Positions 1 through 6,288 of a stretch of DNA of 12,789 nucleotides are shown here, one piece after another; the stretch's first letter is position 1; each line of letters begins with the position of its first letter. A program made the position numbers and the translations under genes. A model generated the notes under the pieces. It made no database searches, was not told the DNA's origin, and worked only from the letters and a program-made list of their open reading frames with translations. Location of the stretch: positions 4,736,720 to 4,749,508 of the forward strand of contig CP070771.1 in assembly GCA_020345785.1 (NCBI GenBank), written 5' to 3'. This stretch comes from Desulfobacterales bacterium (GTDB taxonomy: Bacteria; Desulfobacterota; Desulfobacteria; Desulfobacterales; JAFDCJ01).

Positions 1-157
1 AGTTGGACGTTTCACGCCTTGGCGTGATTCGACGTTCAATCTATTAACTGTTCCATCCGGGTGACGTCTCGCACGAGAGTTTCCAATTTTAGCTCAGTAT
101 GGTATTCTTTTAAATTAGGATTGCAACTTAAAATGATTCTATCAACCAACTGGTTCA
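1..157. other. Left-edge spacer upstream of dtd
   Basis: No reading frame with family resemblance is visible. Positions 12-27 form a stem with arms TCACGC and GCGTGA around the tetraloop CTTG. It is flanked by direct copies of GACGTT at 6-11 and 31-36. A second small inverted repeat (TCTCG/CGAGA) lies at 67-78. The first hairpin could end a gene lying to the left of the window, but no U-run follows it, so a terminator call is not supported. A candidate dtd promoter (listed separately) occupies the right part. Confidence 0.4.
80..108 (+). promoter_or_regulatory. Candidate sigma-70 promoter for dtd
   Basis: A TTTCCA box (80-85, 4/6 to TTGACA) is followed after 17 nt by TATTCT (103-108, 4/6 to TATAAT). 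TG at 100-101 one base upstream makes an extended -10. An 11-nt match, ATGGTATTCTT, recurs on the minus strand upstream of rpoZ. Assignment rests on consensus matching only. Confidence 0.4.
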
Positions 158-197
158 CTATTCAACTAATCAGCTAATTCACGAATCAACGAATCAA
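158..197 (+). repeat. Five-unit octad array abutting the dtd start
   Basis: Five consecutive 8-nt units without gaps: CTATTCAA, CTAATCAG, CTAATTCA, then CGAATCAA twice. The array ends eight bases before the dtd ATG. The only purine-rich stretch left is AAAGG, one base from the ATG, too close for a normal Shine-Dalgarno. It belongs to the same general class as the other short-period arrays in the spacers of this window. Confidence 0.8.
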
Positions 198-205
198 CCA
201 AAGGT

Positions 206-649
206 ATGCGCGCCGTTGTCCAGCGAGTCAAAGAGAGCTCGGTAAAAACCGGGGATGACATCATCAGCCGGATTGGCAGTGGTCTTCTGGTGCTGCTCGG
301 CGTCGCCCAAGAAGATCGTCGGTCGGATGCCGAGTATCTGGCAAAAAAAATCGTGAATTTGAGAATTTTCGAAGATGACATCGGTAAAATGAACCGCTCG
401 TTGCTGGAAACCGGCGGCGAAATACTGGTGGTTTCTCAATTCACCCTGCTGGGGGATTGCCGCAAGGGACGCCGGCCTTCATTCGTAGCTGCCGCCGAAC
501 CCGCCAAAGCCACAGCGCTTTACGAACATTTTGTCGCGCAGGTGCGTCAATTAGGCGCCTCGGTTCAAACCGGACGTTTCAGGGCCATGATGGAAGTTGC
601 CTTGATCAACGACGGACCGGTCACCCTCATTCTGGAAAGCCGAAGTTGA
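206..649 (+). CDS. dtd: D-aminoacyl-tRNA deacylase (DTD)
   Basis: The 147-residue protein has the usual DTD length (about 145). It hydrolyses the ester bond of D-amino acids mischarged on tRNA, and of glycine on tRNA-Ala, in the cytoplasm. The sequence starts with the typical MRAVVQRV. It carries the SQFT motif at residues 77-80, whose Thr is in the catalytic pocket, and the GPVT motif at 137-140, whose Gly-Pro pair gives the enzyme its chiral selectivity. The start is fixed by family alignment, although the ribosome site is poor: AAAGG sits one base from ATG, directly after an octad repeat array. The stop overlaps a possible TTG start of the following carboxypeptidase gene, suggesting coupling. 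All key residues are present; nothing looks broken. Identification is secure. Confidence 0.96.
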   Translation: MRAVVQRVKESSVKTGDDIISRIGSGLLVLLGVAQEDRRSDAEYLAKKIVNLRIFEDDIGKMNRSLLETGGEILVVSQFTLLGDCRKGRRPSFVAAAEPAKATALYEHFVAQVRQLGASVQTGRFRAMMEVALINDGPVTLILESRS

Positions 650-1953
650 ATTCGAAAAAATCTGATACAAAATGCGCTGGATGGCTAAAGACGATATATT
701 TGTCTGTCGACAGTTATCGCAGGTTCGACTTCATTCAGAAGGTGACTGTGTTCGCATTGCTGTTGGTGATGCCGCTGTTGCTTGCGGGTAGCATCACCAC
801 TGCCGCCGCAGCCGAATGGGATGAGATAAAATCACTGATCGGAAGCCGGGACGCCATCCTGCTATCTGATCCGGCGGGTCGGATTTTAATCCAAAAAAAT
901 GGGGGCCATAAATTAATTCCGGCGTCCATTCTCAAAATTTTCACTTCACTGGTAGTCCTGCATTACCTCGGGCCGGAATTTCGTTTCCAGACAGAATTTT
1001 ATCTGGACGACGCCTCCAATTTAAAGATCAAAGGCTATGGCGATCCGCTCCTTATCTCAGAATTTGTCGATGTCGTCTCGCGACTGCTTGCCGCCCTGGT
1101 CGGCGGTTCGAACGTCGTCAACAATTTGATTTTGGATGACTCCCATTTCAGCCAACCGTTGACCATACCCGGCATCAGCTCATCATCGCAGCCGTATGAC
1201 GCCCCCAATGGGGCATTGTGTGTTAATTTCAATACCGTAAATTTTAAGCGAACGAAATCCGGCTACACCAGTGCCGAGCCGCAAACACCGCTTTTATCCT
1301 ACGCGGAAAAGAAAATTAAAGCCTTGCAGCTTAAAAGCGGACGGTATGTGCTGTCACATGTCGCCAATGAAAATACAATATACACAGGTGAATTGTTCAG
1401 ATACTTTCTGAGCCGGCATGGCTTGCAGATGAACGGAAACGTGAAACTGGGACGGGTGAATGATACGCGGGATCGACTCATCTATCGATATATCTCGCGT
1501 TTTACGGTGGCTGAAATTATCGCAAGACTTCTTGAACACTCCAACAATTTCACCACCAACCAATTGCTGATCACCTCGGGTGTCAAAGCATTCGGTGCAC
1601 CCGGCAATCTTGAAAAAGGCGTCCGGGCGGCATTGGAGTATGCCGGCCAGGTTTTACATATTGCGGATTTGAGCATCGTCGAAGGCTCGGGGATTTCCAG
1701 AGACAACAGAGTATCAGCACACCAAATGCTGGCAATCCTTGATGCGTTTGAGCCCCATCGGTTTTTAATGCGTCAGCAGGGTCGCGAGTATTACAAAACA
1801 GGCACCCTGCACGGCATCAGCACGCGGGCCGGTTTCATTACAGGAAATAACGGCGGCCGCTATCGTTACGTGGTAATGATCAATACTCCCGGAAAATCTA
1901 CCGAGCCGGTCATGCGCAAAATCATGAAACATTTAGATGGAATGTCTGAATAG
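646..1953 (+). CDS. dacB: D-alanyl-D-alanine carboxypeptidase, PBP4/DacB (peptidase S13) type
   Basis: A periplasmic penicillin-binding serine enzyme that trims or cross-cuts peptidoglycan peptides. Numbered from TTG-646 (435 residues), it shows SxxK as SILK (Ser94, Lys97), SxN as SNN (Ser299) and KTG at 384-386. The roughly 200-residue gap between the first two motifs fits the inserted domains of class C PBP4 enzymes. A hydrophobic signal segment followed by a run of Ala lies around residues 33-57. The start is uncertain. TTG-646 overlaps the dtd stop (TTGA) and has GGAAAG six bases upstream. TTG-700, GTG-742 and ATG-769 also precede the mature domain. Starts before 742 keep the RR and K residues a signal peptide needs, which is why I prefer an upstream start. 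A frame open from ATG-457 exists but would overlap dtd by about 190 bp and is not credible. Family call is firm; whether it acts mainly as carboxypeptidase or endopeptidase is not visible. Confidence 0.88.
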   Translation: MNSKKSDTKCAGWLKTIYLSVDSYRRFDFIQKVTVFALLLVMPLLLAGSITTAAAAEWDEIKSLIGSRDAILLSDPAGRILIQKNGGHKLIPASILKIFTSLVVLHYLGPEFRFQTEFYLDDASNLKIKGYGDPLLISEFVDVVSRLLAALVGGSNVVNNLILDDSHFSQPLTIPGISSSSQPYDAPNGALCVNFNTVNFKRTKSGYTSAEPQTPLLSYAEKKIKALQLKSGRYVLSHVANENTIYTGELFRYFLSRHGLQMNGNVKLGRVNDTRDRLIYRYISRFTVAEIIARLLEHSNNFTTNQLLITSGVKAFGAPGNLEKGVRAALEYAGQVLHIADLSIVEGSGISRDNRVSAHQMLAILDAFEPHRFLMRQQGREYYKTGTLHGISTRAGFITGNNGGRYRYVVMINTPGKSTEPVMRKIMKHLDGMSE

Positions 1954-1954
1954 C

Positions 1955-2080
1955 AAAGGCTTTCTAAAAGGCTCATATGCAAGGCGTTGCGGATTTTGAG
2001 GAAGGAGGCGTACCCGGGAGTGCGCCGGACTGACGAAAAATTCGCACAACGCAGCAGATGAGGTTTTTAAAAAGCCTTTT
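1955..2080. repeat. ~125-bp imperfect palindrome between convergent genes
   Basis: The spacer between the carboxypeptidase gene and folE2 is one long inverted repeat. The outer arms (AAAGGCTTT-C-TAAAA at about 1956-1970 and its complement near 2065-2079) end in matching CTCAT/ATGAG. The inner arms include GCGTTG (1984 region) against CAACGC (2047 region). The centre GGCGTAC/GTGCGCC pairs around CCGGGA. The right end stops about 5 bp from the folE2 stop codon. It could terminate both converging transcripts. From memory it resembles long palindromic repeats dispersed in delta-proteobacterial genomes, but I cannot count copies from one window. Confidence 0.7.
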
Positions 2081-2084
2081 GATT

Positions 2085-2870
2085 TTATCCAGAGGTTATG
2101 CTGGCGAAAGCACTGTGGTTATGGATGGATTCGAAATTCTCAGCACTGACCGAAAACCAGGTGATGTTATCGTCATCTTTGAGCTTTTTAGCGACATCGC
2201 GCACAATATCTTCGACGAACTTCGGATTGGCAAATGCTCTTTCCGTGACGTGCTTTTCATCAATCCGCTTTAAAACAGAAAACACATCACAGGAAGCCGC
2301 TTTTTCGACCAGTTCGATCATGTCCTCCATCCAGATGAATTTCTTAAACCGGGTGCTCAGACGCACCTCTCCGCGCTGATTATGGGCACCATGGTCACTG
2401 ATTTCCATTGAGCACGGACAAACCGAAGAGATCGGAACCACAACTTCAGATATCAGATCAACTTTTCCGGACGGATCACTGATTCCGATAATGCTGCAGG
2501 TGTAGTCCATCAATCCGGGAGATGTGCTGATCGGGGCCTTTTTTTCAATAAAATACGGGAAAGTCATTTCAAGGTGGGCTGAAGCTGCATTTAAATGCGC
2601 TTTCATATTTTGGAGAATGGCCGAAAACTTCTTCAGAGAGACCTCCGGGCGCAGCAGGTGAAGAAGTTCGACGAATCGGCTCATGTGTGTGCCCTTGTTA
2701 TTGTGGGGTAAATCCACAAACATATTGATGGTGGCAATGGTATGTTGAAAGCCATCTCGGCGATCGCGAACAGTGATGGGATAGCGAAGATTTTTTATCC
2801 CAACCTTATCAATCGGTATATTGCGGTAATCCGGCTGACTCTGAACGTCTTTCATCTCGTATTCTACCAT
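2085..2870 (-). CDS. folE2: GTP cyclohydrolase IB (FolE2 type)
   Basis: Converts GTP to 7,8-dihydroneopterin triphosphate, the first step of folate synthesis and, in many bacteria, of queuosine. The 261-residue protein has the FolE2 signature set: DVQSQPDYRN near the N-terminus, KVGIKNLRYP at 22-31, SVCPCS with the conserved Cys151, and SDHGAHNQR at 158-166 with the catalytic-site histidines. FolE2 enzymes accept several divalent metals and often replace zinc-dependent FolE1 when zinc is scarce. I see no obvious Zur site upstream. Two starts are possible, Met1 or Met6; most relatives begin close to DVQS, so either fits. GGGG six bases before ATG-2870 slightly favours the longer form. It is the last gene of the minus-strand block and converges on dacB. 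Confidence 0.95.
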   Translation of the reverse strand: MVEYEMKDVQSQPDYRNIPIDKVGIKNLRYPITVRDRRDGFQHTIATINMFVDLPHNNKGTHMSRFVELLHLLRPEVSLKKFSAILQNMKAHLNAASAHLEMTFPYFIEKKAPISTSPGLMDYTCSIIGISDPSGKVDLISEVVVPISSVCPCSMEISDHGAHNQRGEVRLSTRFKKFIWMEDMIELVEKAASCDVFSVLKRIDEKHVTERAFANPKFVEDIVRDVAKKLKDDDNITWFSVSAENFESIHNHSAFASITSG

Positions 2871-2929
2871 TGAAAGCCCCGTCCTCTGGCCAGGTCAGAG
2901 AATATTGGCTGTGCCGTAAACACATGCCG

Positions 2930-2978
2930 TGGAATGATGAAACATTGGAATGTTGGAGTACTGGGTTTGGTGGAATGT
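2930..2978 (+). repeat. Octad array, left arm of an inverted pair
   Basis: Six units in step: TGGAATGA, TGAAACAT, TGGAATGT, TGGAGTAC, a 9-nt TGGGTTTGG, and TGGAATGT. The same unit type reappears in opposite orientation at 3039-3089. The array lies 60 bp upstream of the folE2 start, in the spacer between ttcA and folE2. Confidence 0.75.
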
Positions 2979-3038
2979 GATCTGTTTTCATGTGGATGAC
3001 ACGGATCAGAAAATAAAATCAGACCATCATCCGCTTTT

Positions 3039-3089
3039 GATACCCAATATTCCATTATTCCACCACTCCATTATCCCATTGGTTATCCA
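3039..3089 (-). repeat. Octad array, right arm of an inverted pair
   Basis: Read on the minus strand the units are TGGGATAA, TGGAGTGG, TGGAATAA, TGGAATAT and TGGGTATC, five exact 8-nt steps, preceded by a partial unit. It faces the array at 2930-2978 across a 60-nt island (2979-3038) that has no convincing gene or promoter. Confidence 0.75.
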
Positions 3090-3121
3090 ACGGCCAAAAT
3101 CACCCCTATAGAGCAAAGTCA

Positions 3122-3146
3122 AATCCTGCCTCTCTGGGACAGGATT
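3122..3146 (-). terminator. Probable terminator of the ttcA-like gene
   Basis: A 7-bp stem (AATCCTG/CAGGATT, 3122-3128 with 3140-3146) around an 11-nt loop begins two bases after the ttcA stop codon. On the minus strand it is followed by TTTGACTTT, a broken U-tract, so it is a modest intrinsic terminator. It would separate ttcA from folE2. Confidence 0.55.
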
Positions 3147-3148
3147 CT

Positions 3149-3940
3149 TTATCTCAACAGGTACTCGGGTTTAACATGGCTCATGGATCGGAATATATTG
3201 CCCTTGACTTTTTTATTGCTGCGGTAAAGCTGTTTTAACAGCATTTTTATCTCCCGACGTTTCGAGGTTGCAGCGGTCGGGCACGGATTAATAAATTCCG
3301 GAAAACGTTGATCTCTGGCGAAACGCCGTATCAGGTCTTGATCCACAAATGCCAACGGTCGAATGACGGTAAACCTTTGCTGAAAAAATGTCTGGGCCGG
3401 CAACATTGTGCTGATTTCACCCGCATAGCAGATGTTCATAAAAAGCGTTTCAATGATGTCATCCTTGTTATGGCCCAGAGCCAATTTGTTGCATCCCAGT
3501 TCATCGGCAATCTCAAAGAGCCGTTTGCGCCGCAGTCTGGAACACAAAAAACAAGGGTTTTCACGGTTGTCCGAACTGTGCCCTAAGACGCCGAAGTCTG
3601 TGTATTCAACTCTGAGAGGAAACCCCCGTCGTTTACAATAAATTTCCAGCGGTTCGGCGAAACTGCCCTCAAAACCCGGATCAATATAAACGGCACACAG
3701 TTCATATTTGATCGGGATTCGCGCTTGACGCTCCCGCAACACCTGGATCAAGGTGAGGCTGTCTGCACCGCCGGATACGCCCACAACGATACGATCACCG
3801 TCGGATATCATGTCATAGCGATGCAGCGCCTTGCCCACGGCACGGTTCAACGTTTTATATGTATTACCTTTAAACGGCAAAGATTGGATTTTAGTCTTCT
3901 TCGAGACCCGGTTCTTTTGAAACGACTTTTCCTGCAGCAA
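3149..3940 (-). CDS. ttcA: TtcA-like tRNA 2-thiocytidine synthetase (PP-loop ATPase)
   Basis: A cytoplasmic PP-loop enzyme. TtcA proteins adenylate C32 of certain tRNAs and insert sulfur with help from a [4Fe-4S] cluster. Visible features, numbered from TTG-3940: MISDGDRIVVGVSGGADS with the ATP-binding SGGADS at 56-61, a CxxC pair (Cys130, Cys133) in NPCFLC, GHNKDD at 156-161, and a third cysteine (Cys220) in NPCPT. These are the three cysteines expected for TtcA cluster binding. The canonical family has SGGKDS; here Ala replaces Lys, as in several relatives, so the exact tRNA target is less certain. The start is unclear: TTG-3940 lies inside rpoZ (50-bp overlap), TTG-3880 falls just after the rpoZ stop, and TTG-3850 is nearer the conserved region. 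None has a well-placed ribosome site. Tight linkage to rpoZ suggests cotranscription. Confidence 0.85.
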   Translation of the reverse strand: MLQEKSFQKNRVSKKTKIQSLPFKGNTYKTLNRAVGKALHRYDMISDGDRIVVGVSGGADSLTLIQVLRERQARIPIKYELCAVYIDPGFEGSFAEPLEIYCKRRGFPLRVEYTDFGVLGHSSDNRENPCFLCSRLRRKRLFEIADELGCNKLALGHNKDDIIETLFMNICYAGEISTMLPAQTFFQQRFTVIRPLAFVDQDLIRRFARDQRFPEFINPCPTAATSKRREIKMLLKQLYRSNKKVKGNIFRSMSHVKPEYLLR

Positions 3941-4097
3941 CTTCTCTCAGGGAAACCACTATATCCTCATTTTTTGGTGAGCTAACCAGATAATCAGATC
4001 CCTCGCGGATTTGCCGCACACGCTTGGCAACCATGTTAACCAGTAAAAATCGATTATCTACTTTTCTCAGGCAATCTTCGATCGTAATACGCGCCAC
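3891..4097 (-). CDS. rpoZ: DNA-directed RNA polymerase subunit omega
   Basis: The small omega subunit, which helps assemble and stabilise beta-prime in RNA polymerase. From GTG-4097 the product has 68 residues, starting (M)ARITIEDCL and continuing KVDNRFLLVNMVAKRVRQ, the strongly conserved omega core, then SLREVAAGKV. The GTG start is chosen because GGAGG lies seven bases upstream (4105-4109) and family members begin with MARxTxED. An ATG ten codons further upstream actually overlaps that ribosome site and is rejected. The protein is shorter than the E. coli one (91), which has a longer dispensable tail. The 3' end may overlap the ttcA-like gene. A leader with several hairpins precedes it. 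Confidence 0.95.
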   Translation of the reverse strand: MARITIEDCLRKVDNRFLLVNMVAKRVRQIREGSDYLVSSPKNEDIVVSLREVAAGKVVSKEPGLEED

Positions 4098-4104
4098 AGA
4101 ATAA

Positions 4105-4109
4105 CCTCC
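4105..4109 (-). promoter_or_regulatory. Shine-Dalgarno deciding the rpoZ GTG start
   Basis: GGAGG on the minus strand, seven bases before GTG-4097. An ATG overlapping its first bases cannot be the main start if this site is used. Confidence 0.85.
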
Positions 4110-4135
4110 ATGTATTGTTATTGGCAACTTTTTTC

Positions 4136-4190
4136 TGAACGTTCACAGGTTCAATGCTGGTTCATAAACCAGAGTTGCTTTTTAAAGCAA
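4136..4190 (-). promoter_or_regulatory. Hairpin-rich leader of rpoZ
   Basis: Three perfect palindromic segments stand in a row. TTGCTTT/AAAGCAA is at 4175-4190. CTGGTT/AACCAG with a 4-nt loop is at 4157-4172, only two bases away. The 10-bp palindrome TGAACGTTCA is at 4136-4145, followed on the minus strand by GAAAAAAG. They lie between a candidate extended -10 box (4230-4238) and the rpoZ ribosome site. They could form an attenuator or a protein-binding leader; no known riboswitch or r-protein motif is recognised. Confidence 0.4.
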
Positions 4191-4229
4191 AAGGTTCTAG
4201 CTTCAGAGCTCCCCGTTCAGGGATAATTA

Positions 4230-4238
4230 AGAATACCA
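4230..4238 (-). promoter_or_regulatory. Candidate extended -10 for rpoZ
   Basis: TGGTATTCT on the minus strand gives TG plus TATTCT, the same extended -10 as before dtd (shared 11-mer ATGGTATTCTT). No good -35 is seen; the upstream flank is A-rich, which may act as an UP-like element. Confidence 0.35.
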
Positions 4239-4297
4239 TTTTTAAATCTATTTTTTTCTAACAAACGCAGTTTTGCTTCCAAACTGATGGATAAAGG

Positions 4298-4329
4298 TTC
4301 GGAATTGGTCGTGACCTTGAAGTTCCGAA
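4298..4329 (-). terminator. Nested hairpin between greA and rpoZ
   Basis: A 7-bp outer stem (TTCGGAA at 4298-4304, TTCCGAA at 4323-4329) encloses the perfect 10-bp palindrome GGTCGTGACC at 4307-4316. It lies 46 bp past the greA stop. On the minus strand it is followed by CCTTTATCC rather than a clean U-run, so termination is possible but unproven. Confidence 0.35.
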
Positions 4330-4368
4330 TCGTATAACTCTGAACCTTTGAACTCCGAAGCCTGAACC
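4310..4368 (-). repeat. Heptad array directly after the greA stop
   Basis: Read in the greA sense the units run GGTTCAG, GCTTCGG, AGTTCAA(A), GGTTCAG, AGTTATA, CGATTCGG, AACTTCAA, GGTCACG. The step is 7 nt with occasional single-base slips. The array begins six bases after the stop codon. It is degenerate, and the exact period would need an autocorrelation test. Confidence 0.6.
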
Positions 4369-4374
4369 GTTAAG

Positions 4375-4842
4375 TCACAGGATTTCCACCAACTCATAAA
4401 CACGCTTACCTCCCGGCACCTGAAGGGTCAGCTCGTCTCCCGGCCTTTTGCCTAAAATGGCTTTGCCCAGAGGGGATGATATCGAAATGCGGCCTTTTTC
4501 AATGTCGGATTCATCCGGCCCGACCAGTTGATACTCGACATCCTGGCCGGTATCGATGTTTTCAAGTAAGACCCGAGAGCCGAATACCGCTCTTTCTTTG
4601 TTCAACTTGTCGGGCTCAATGATGTCGGCATTGGCCAGCTTGTATTCCAATTCAATGATGCGTCCCTCGATAAAACCCTGGCGATCTTTAGCGGCTGCAA
4701 ACTCCGCGTTTTCGCTAAGATCACCGTGGGCCCGCGCCTCTTCTATGGCTTTAATGTTTTCAGGACGTTCAAATCTTTTTAATTTTTCCAGCTCTTTTTT
4801 TAAAGTTTCATATCCTTCTTTGGTTACCGGTACACGCTCCAA
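4375..4842 (-). CDS. greA: Transcription elongation factor GreA
   Basis: Rescues backtracked RNA polymerase by stimulating transcript cleavage from the secondary channel. From TTG-4842 the product has 155 residues (E. coli 158). It shows the N-terminal antiparallel coiled coil and the tip motif GDLSEN with Asp41 and Glu44, exactly the positions of the catalytic acids in E. coli GreA. The C-terminal FKBP-like domain (ISISSPLGKAILGKRPGDE) is intact. The TTG start is chosen because AAGGAG lies seven bases upstream and the residue numbering then matches the family. An ATG 26 codons earlier would add an unrelated leader that includes repeat sequence. It lies downstream of asd on the same strand, 142 bp away. 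Confidence 0.96.
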   Translation of the reverse strand: MERVPVTKEGYETLKKELEKLKRFERPENIKAIEEARAHGDLSENAEFAAAKDRQGFIEGRIIELEYKLANADIIEPDKLNKERAVFGSRVLLENIDTGQDVEYQLVGPDESDIEKGRISISSPLGKAILGKRPGDELTLQVPGGKRVYELVEIL

Positions 4843-4849
4843 TGTGATT

Positions 4850-4855
4850 CTCCTT
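4850..4855 (-). promoter_or_regulatory. Shine-Dalgarno deciding the greA TTG start
   Basis: AAGGAG on the minus strand with a 7-nt spacer to TTG-4842. This, with the Asp41/Glu44 numbering, overrides the upstream ATG at 4920. Confidence 0.88.
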
Positions 4856-4946
4856 ATCCGGGTAAATCGGAATTGACTATCGAAAACTGAAAACTGATGG
4901 ATGCCGCCTTCCTCCGTCAATTAAGCGCTTTCCTCGAATGGATGAA

Positions 4947-4971
4947 ATTCCTTAAATATTCAATCTTCAAT
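4947..4971 (-). repeat. Dispersed 25-bp repeat with two ATTGAA heptads, after asd
   Basis: This 25-bp segment matches 6250-6274 at 24 of 25 positions. Each copy contains ATTGAAG-ATTGAAT on the minus strand followed by a TTAAGGAAT-like tail. Here it starts 13 bases after the asd stop; the other copy starts just after the psd stop. Confidence 0.8.
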
Positions 4972-4984
4972 AAAAAATATATTA

Positions 4985-6007
4985 TTATAAATAGTTGTCT
5001 GCCAGCAGCTTGGCGATCTGCACGGCATTGGTTGCCGCACCCTTTCGAATATTATCGGCCACAATCCACATGTTGATTCCACTGGCAATAGATTCATCCT
5101 TGCGTATTCTACCCACCAGCGTCAAATCCTGACCGGCCGCATCCGTTGCCAGAGGGTAGCGGTTGCTGGCCGGGTCATCCACCACCTTAAGGCCCGGTGA
5201 ATTTTCAAGCAGCAGCTTAACTTCCTGGGCGGACACGGGCTCTCTTGTTTCCACATTAACGGATTCTGAGTGGCCAAAAAATACTGGAACCCGAACGGTG
5301 GTCGCGGTAACCCCGATGGTATCATCTTCAAAAATTTTACGGGTTTCATTGACCATTTTCATTTCTTCTTTGGTATATCCATTGTCTAAAAATGCATCAA
5401 TATGGGGCAGACAGTTGAAAGCAATACGGTGCGGATAAACCTTATTTTCGCATTCCAGAAAGTTCATTAAGGCCCGCGTCTGGTCAAAAAGCTCATCGAT
5501 GGCTTTTTTACCGGTACCGGATACGGCCTGGTAGGTTGAAACCACAATGCGTTTGATGCCGTATTTTTTGCGGATAGGATTCAGGGCGACAACCATCTGA
5601 ATCGTCGAGCAATTGGGATTGGCAATAATTCCCTTTTTCGAATAATGGGCGACGGCATGTGGATTGACCTCCGGCACGATCAGCGGCACATCCGGATCCA
5701 TACGCCAGGCGCTGGAATTATCGACGACCACGCAGCCATCTTTGGCGGCGTAAGGTGCAAACCGCTCACTCGTGCTGCCGCCGGCTGAAAATAGAGCAAT
5801 ATCGATTCCTTTAAACGAATCCTCTTTGAGTTCTTCAACCGCTATCAAATCTCCTTTGAAGCGCAGCTTCCGGCCGGCTGAACGGGCGGAGGCGAGGAAC
5901 TTGACGGACTGAACCGGAAAATCCACCTCCTCCAAACAGCTGATCATTTGATTGCCGACCGCTCCAGTGGCACCTGCCACGGCGACGTTGAATTTTTTTC
6001 CAGACAT
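4985..6007 (-). CDS. asd: Aspartate-semialdehyde dehydrogenase
   Basis: Reduces L-aspartyl-4-phosphate to aspartate semialdehyde with NADPH, the branch point to lysine/diaminopimelate, threonine and methionine. The 340-residue length is typical. The N-terminal NADP-binding loop GATGAVG is at 12-18. The catalytic cysteine is Cys133 in ANPNCSTIQ, and the active-site histidine is His246 in VPVFFGHSE. The ATG start has a strong AAGGGGG ribosome site ten bases upstream. The shorter protein with few insertions fits the Gram-positive/delta type of Asd rather than the longer enteric form. psd lies 276 bp upstream and greA 142 bp downstream, so it may have its own promoter. It supplies diaminopimelate for the peptidoglycan that the nearby DacB-type enzyme processes. 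Confidence 0.97.
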   Translation of the reverse strand: MSGKKFNVAVAGATGAVGNQMISCLEEVDFPVQSVKFLASARSAGRKLRFKGDLIAVEELKEDSFKGIDIALFSAGGSTSERFAPYAAKDGCVVVDNSSAWRMDPDVPLIVPEVNPHAVAHYSKKGIIANPNCSTIQMVVALNPIRKKYGIKRIVVSTYQAVSGTGKKAIDELFDQTRALMNFLECENKVYPHRIAFNCLPHIDAFLDNGYTKEEMKMVNETRKIFEDDTIGVTATTVRVPVFFGHSESVNVETREPVSAQEVKLLLENSPGLKVVDDPASNRYPLATDAAGQDLTLVGRIRKDESIASGINMWIVADNIRKGAATNAVQIAKLLADNYL

Positions 6008-6091
6008 GTTGTACTATCCCCCTTTGTATATTTTAATTAATTGCTTTAGTGATCCGATAGGGGTCAAACCTTAGCCGGGCAAGCGCGGGAT

Positions 6092-6119
6092 ATTGACAAT
6101 TGAAAATTGAATATTGAAA
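6092..6119 (+). repeat. Four perfect heptads, left arm of an inverted pair
   Basis: ATTGACA, ATTGAAA, ATTGAAT, ATTGAAA with no gaps, on the + strand, 85 bp upstream of the asd start. It faces a matching minus-strand array at 6261-6288. Confidence 0.85.
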
Positions 6120-6260
6120 AATGGAGGTATTCTATCATTTTATTATCAGCGTTGCGATTACAGATGCAATAGCGCCCGCGGCGGATCTACTTTTTATGGG
6201 AGCACCCCGCTGTTGTCCAATGTAGGCGTTATTTTTTAATCTAGACAGGATTCCTTAATT
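6120..6260. other. 141-bp island between inverted heptad arrays
   Basis: No recognised gene. The + strand has a 34-codon frame (ATG-6121 to 6225) with a hydrophobic start, but no ribosome site. The minus strand is open over a similar length without a good start. Small inverted repeats are visible: GCGTTGC against GCAATAGCGC near 6149-6176, and GCGG against CCGC at 6181-6210. The island plus its arms resembles a miniature element, but no target duplication is evident. Confidence 0.4.
6191..6219 (-). promoter_or_regulatory. Candidate promoter for asd
   Basis: On the minus strand TGGACA (5/6 to TTGACA) and TAAAAA (4/6 to TATAAT) are separated by 17 nt. The leader to asd would be about 180 nt and would carry the heptad array at 6092-6119. 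Confidence 0.3.
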
Positions 6261-6288
6261 ATTCAATCTTCAATCGACAATATTCAAT
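6261..6288 (-). repeat. Four perfect heptads containing the psd stop codon
   Basis: On the minus strand ATTGAAT, ATTGTCG, ATTGAAG, ATTGAAT follow without gaps. The psd stop TGA (6284-6286) lies inside the first unit, so the array begins within the last sense codon. Part of it belongs to the 25-bp repeat shared with 4947-4971. Confidence 0.85.

Noticed and set aside
457..645. Upstream in-frame extension of the carboxypeptidase from an ATG inside dtd
   Set aside because: It overlaps dtd by about 190 bp, reads as an out-of-frame translation of dtd, and would bury the signal peptide deep inside the protein.
4297..4368. Clean Rho-independent terminator for greA
   Set aside because: Stems exist but no U-run follows in the greA direction, so it is listed only as a low-confidence hairpin.
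4843..4920. 26-codon N-terminal extension of GreA from an upstream ATG
   Set aside because: The added residues are unlike GreA, while TTG-4842 has a strong ribosome site and puts Asp41/Glu44 at family positions.
6121..6225. 34-codon + strand frame with a hydrophobic N-terminus
   Set aside because: No ribosome site, no recognised family, and it lies inside a repeat-bounded island; kept only as a property of that island.
6135..6257. Minus-strand open stretch ending in an Ala/Ile-rich segment
   Set aside because: No ATG, GTG or TTG start with a ribosome site; a frame this length is expected by chance.
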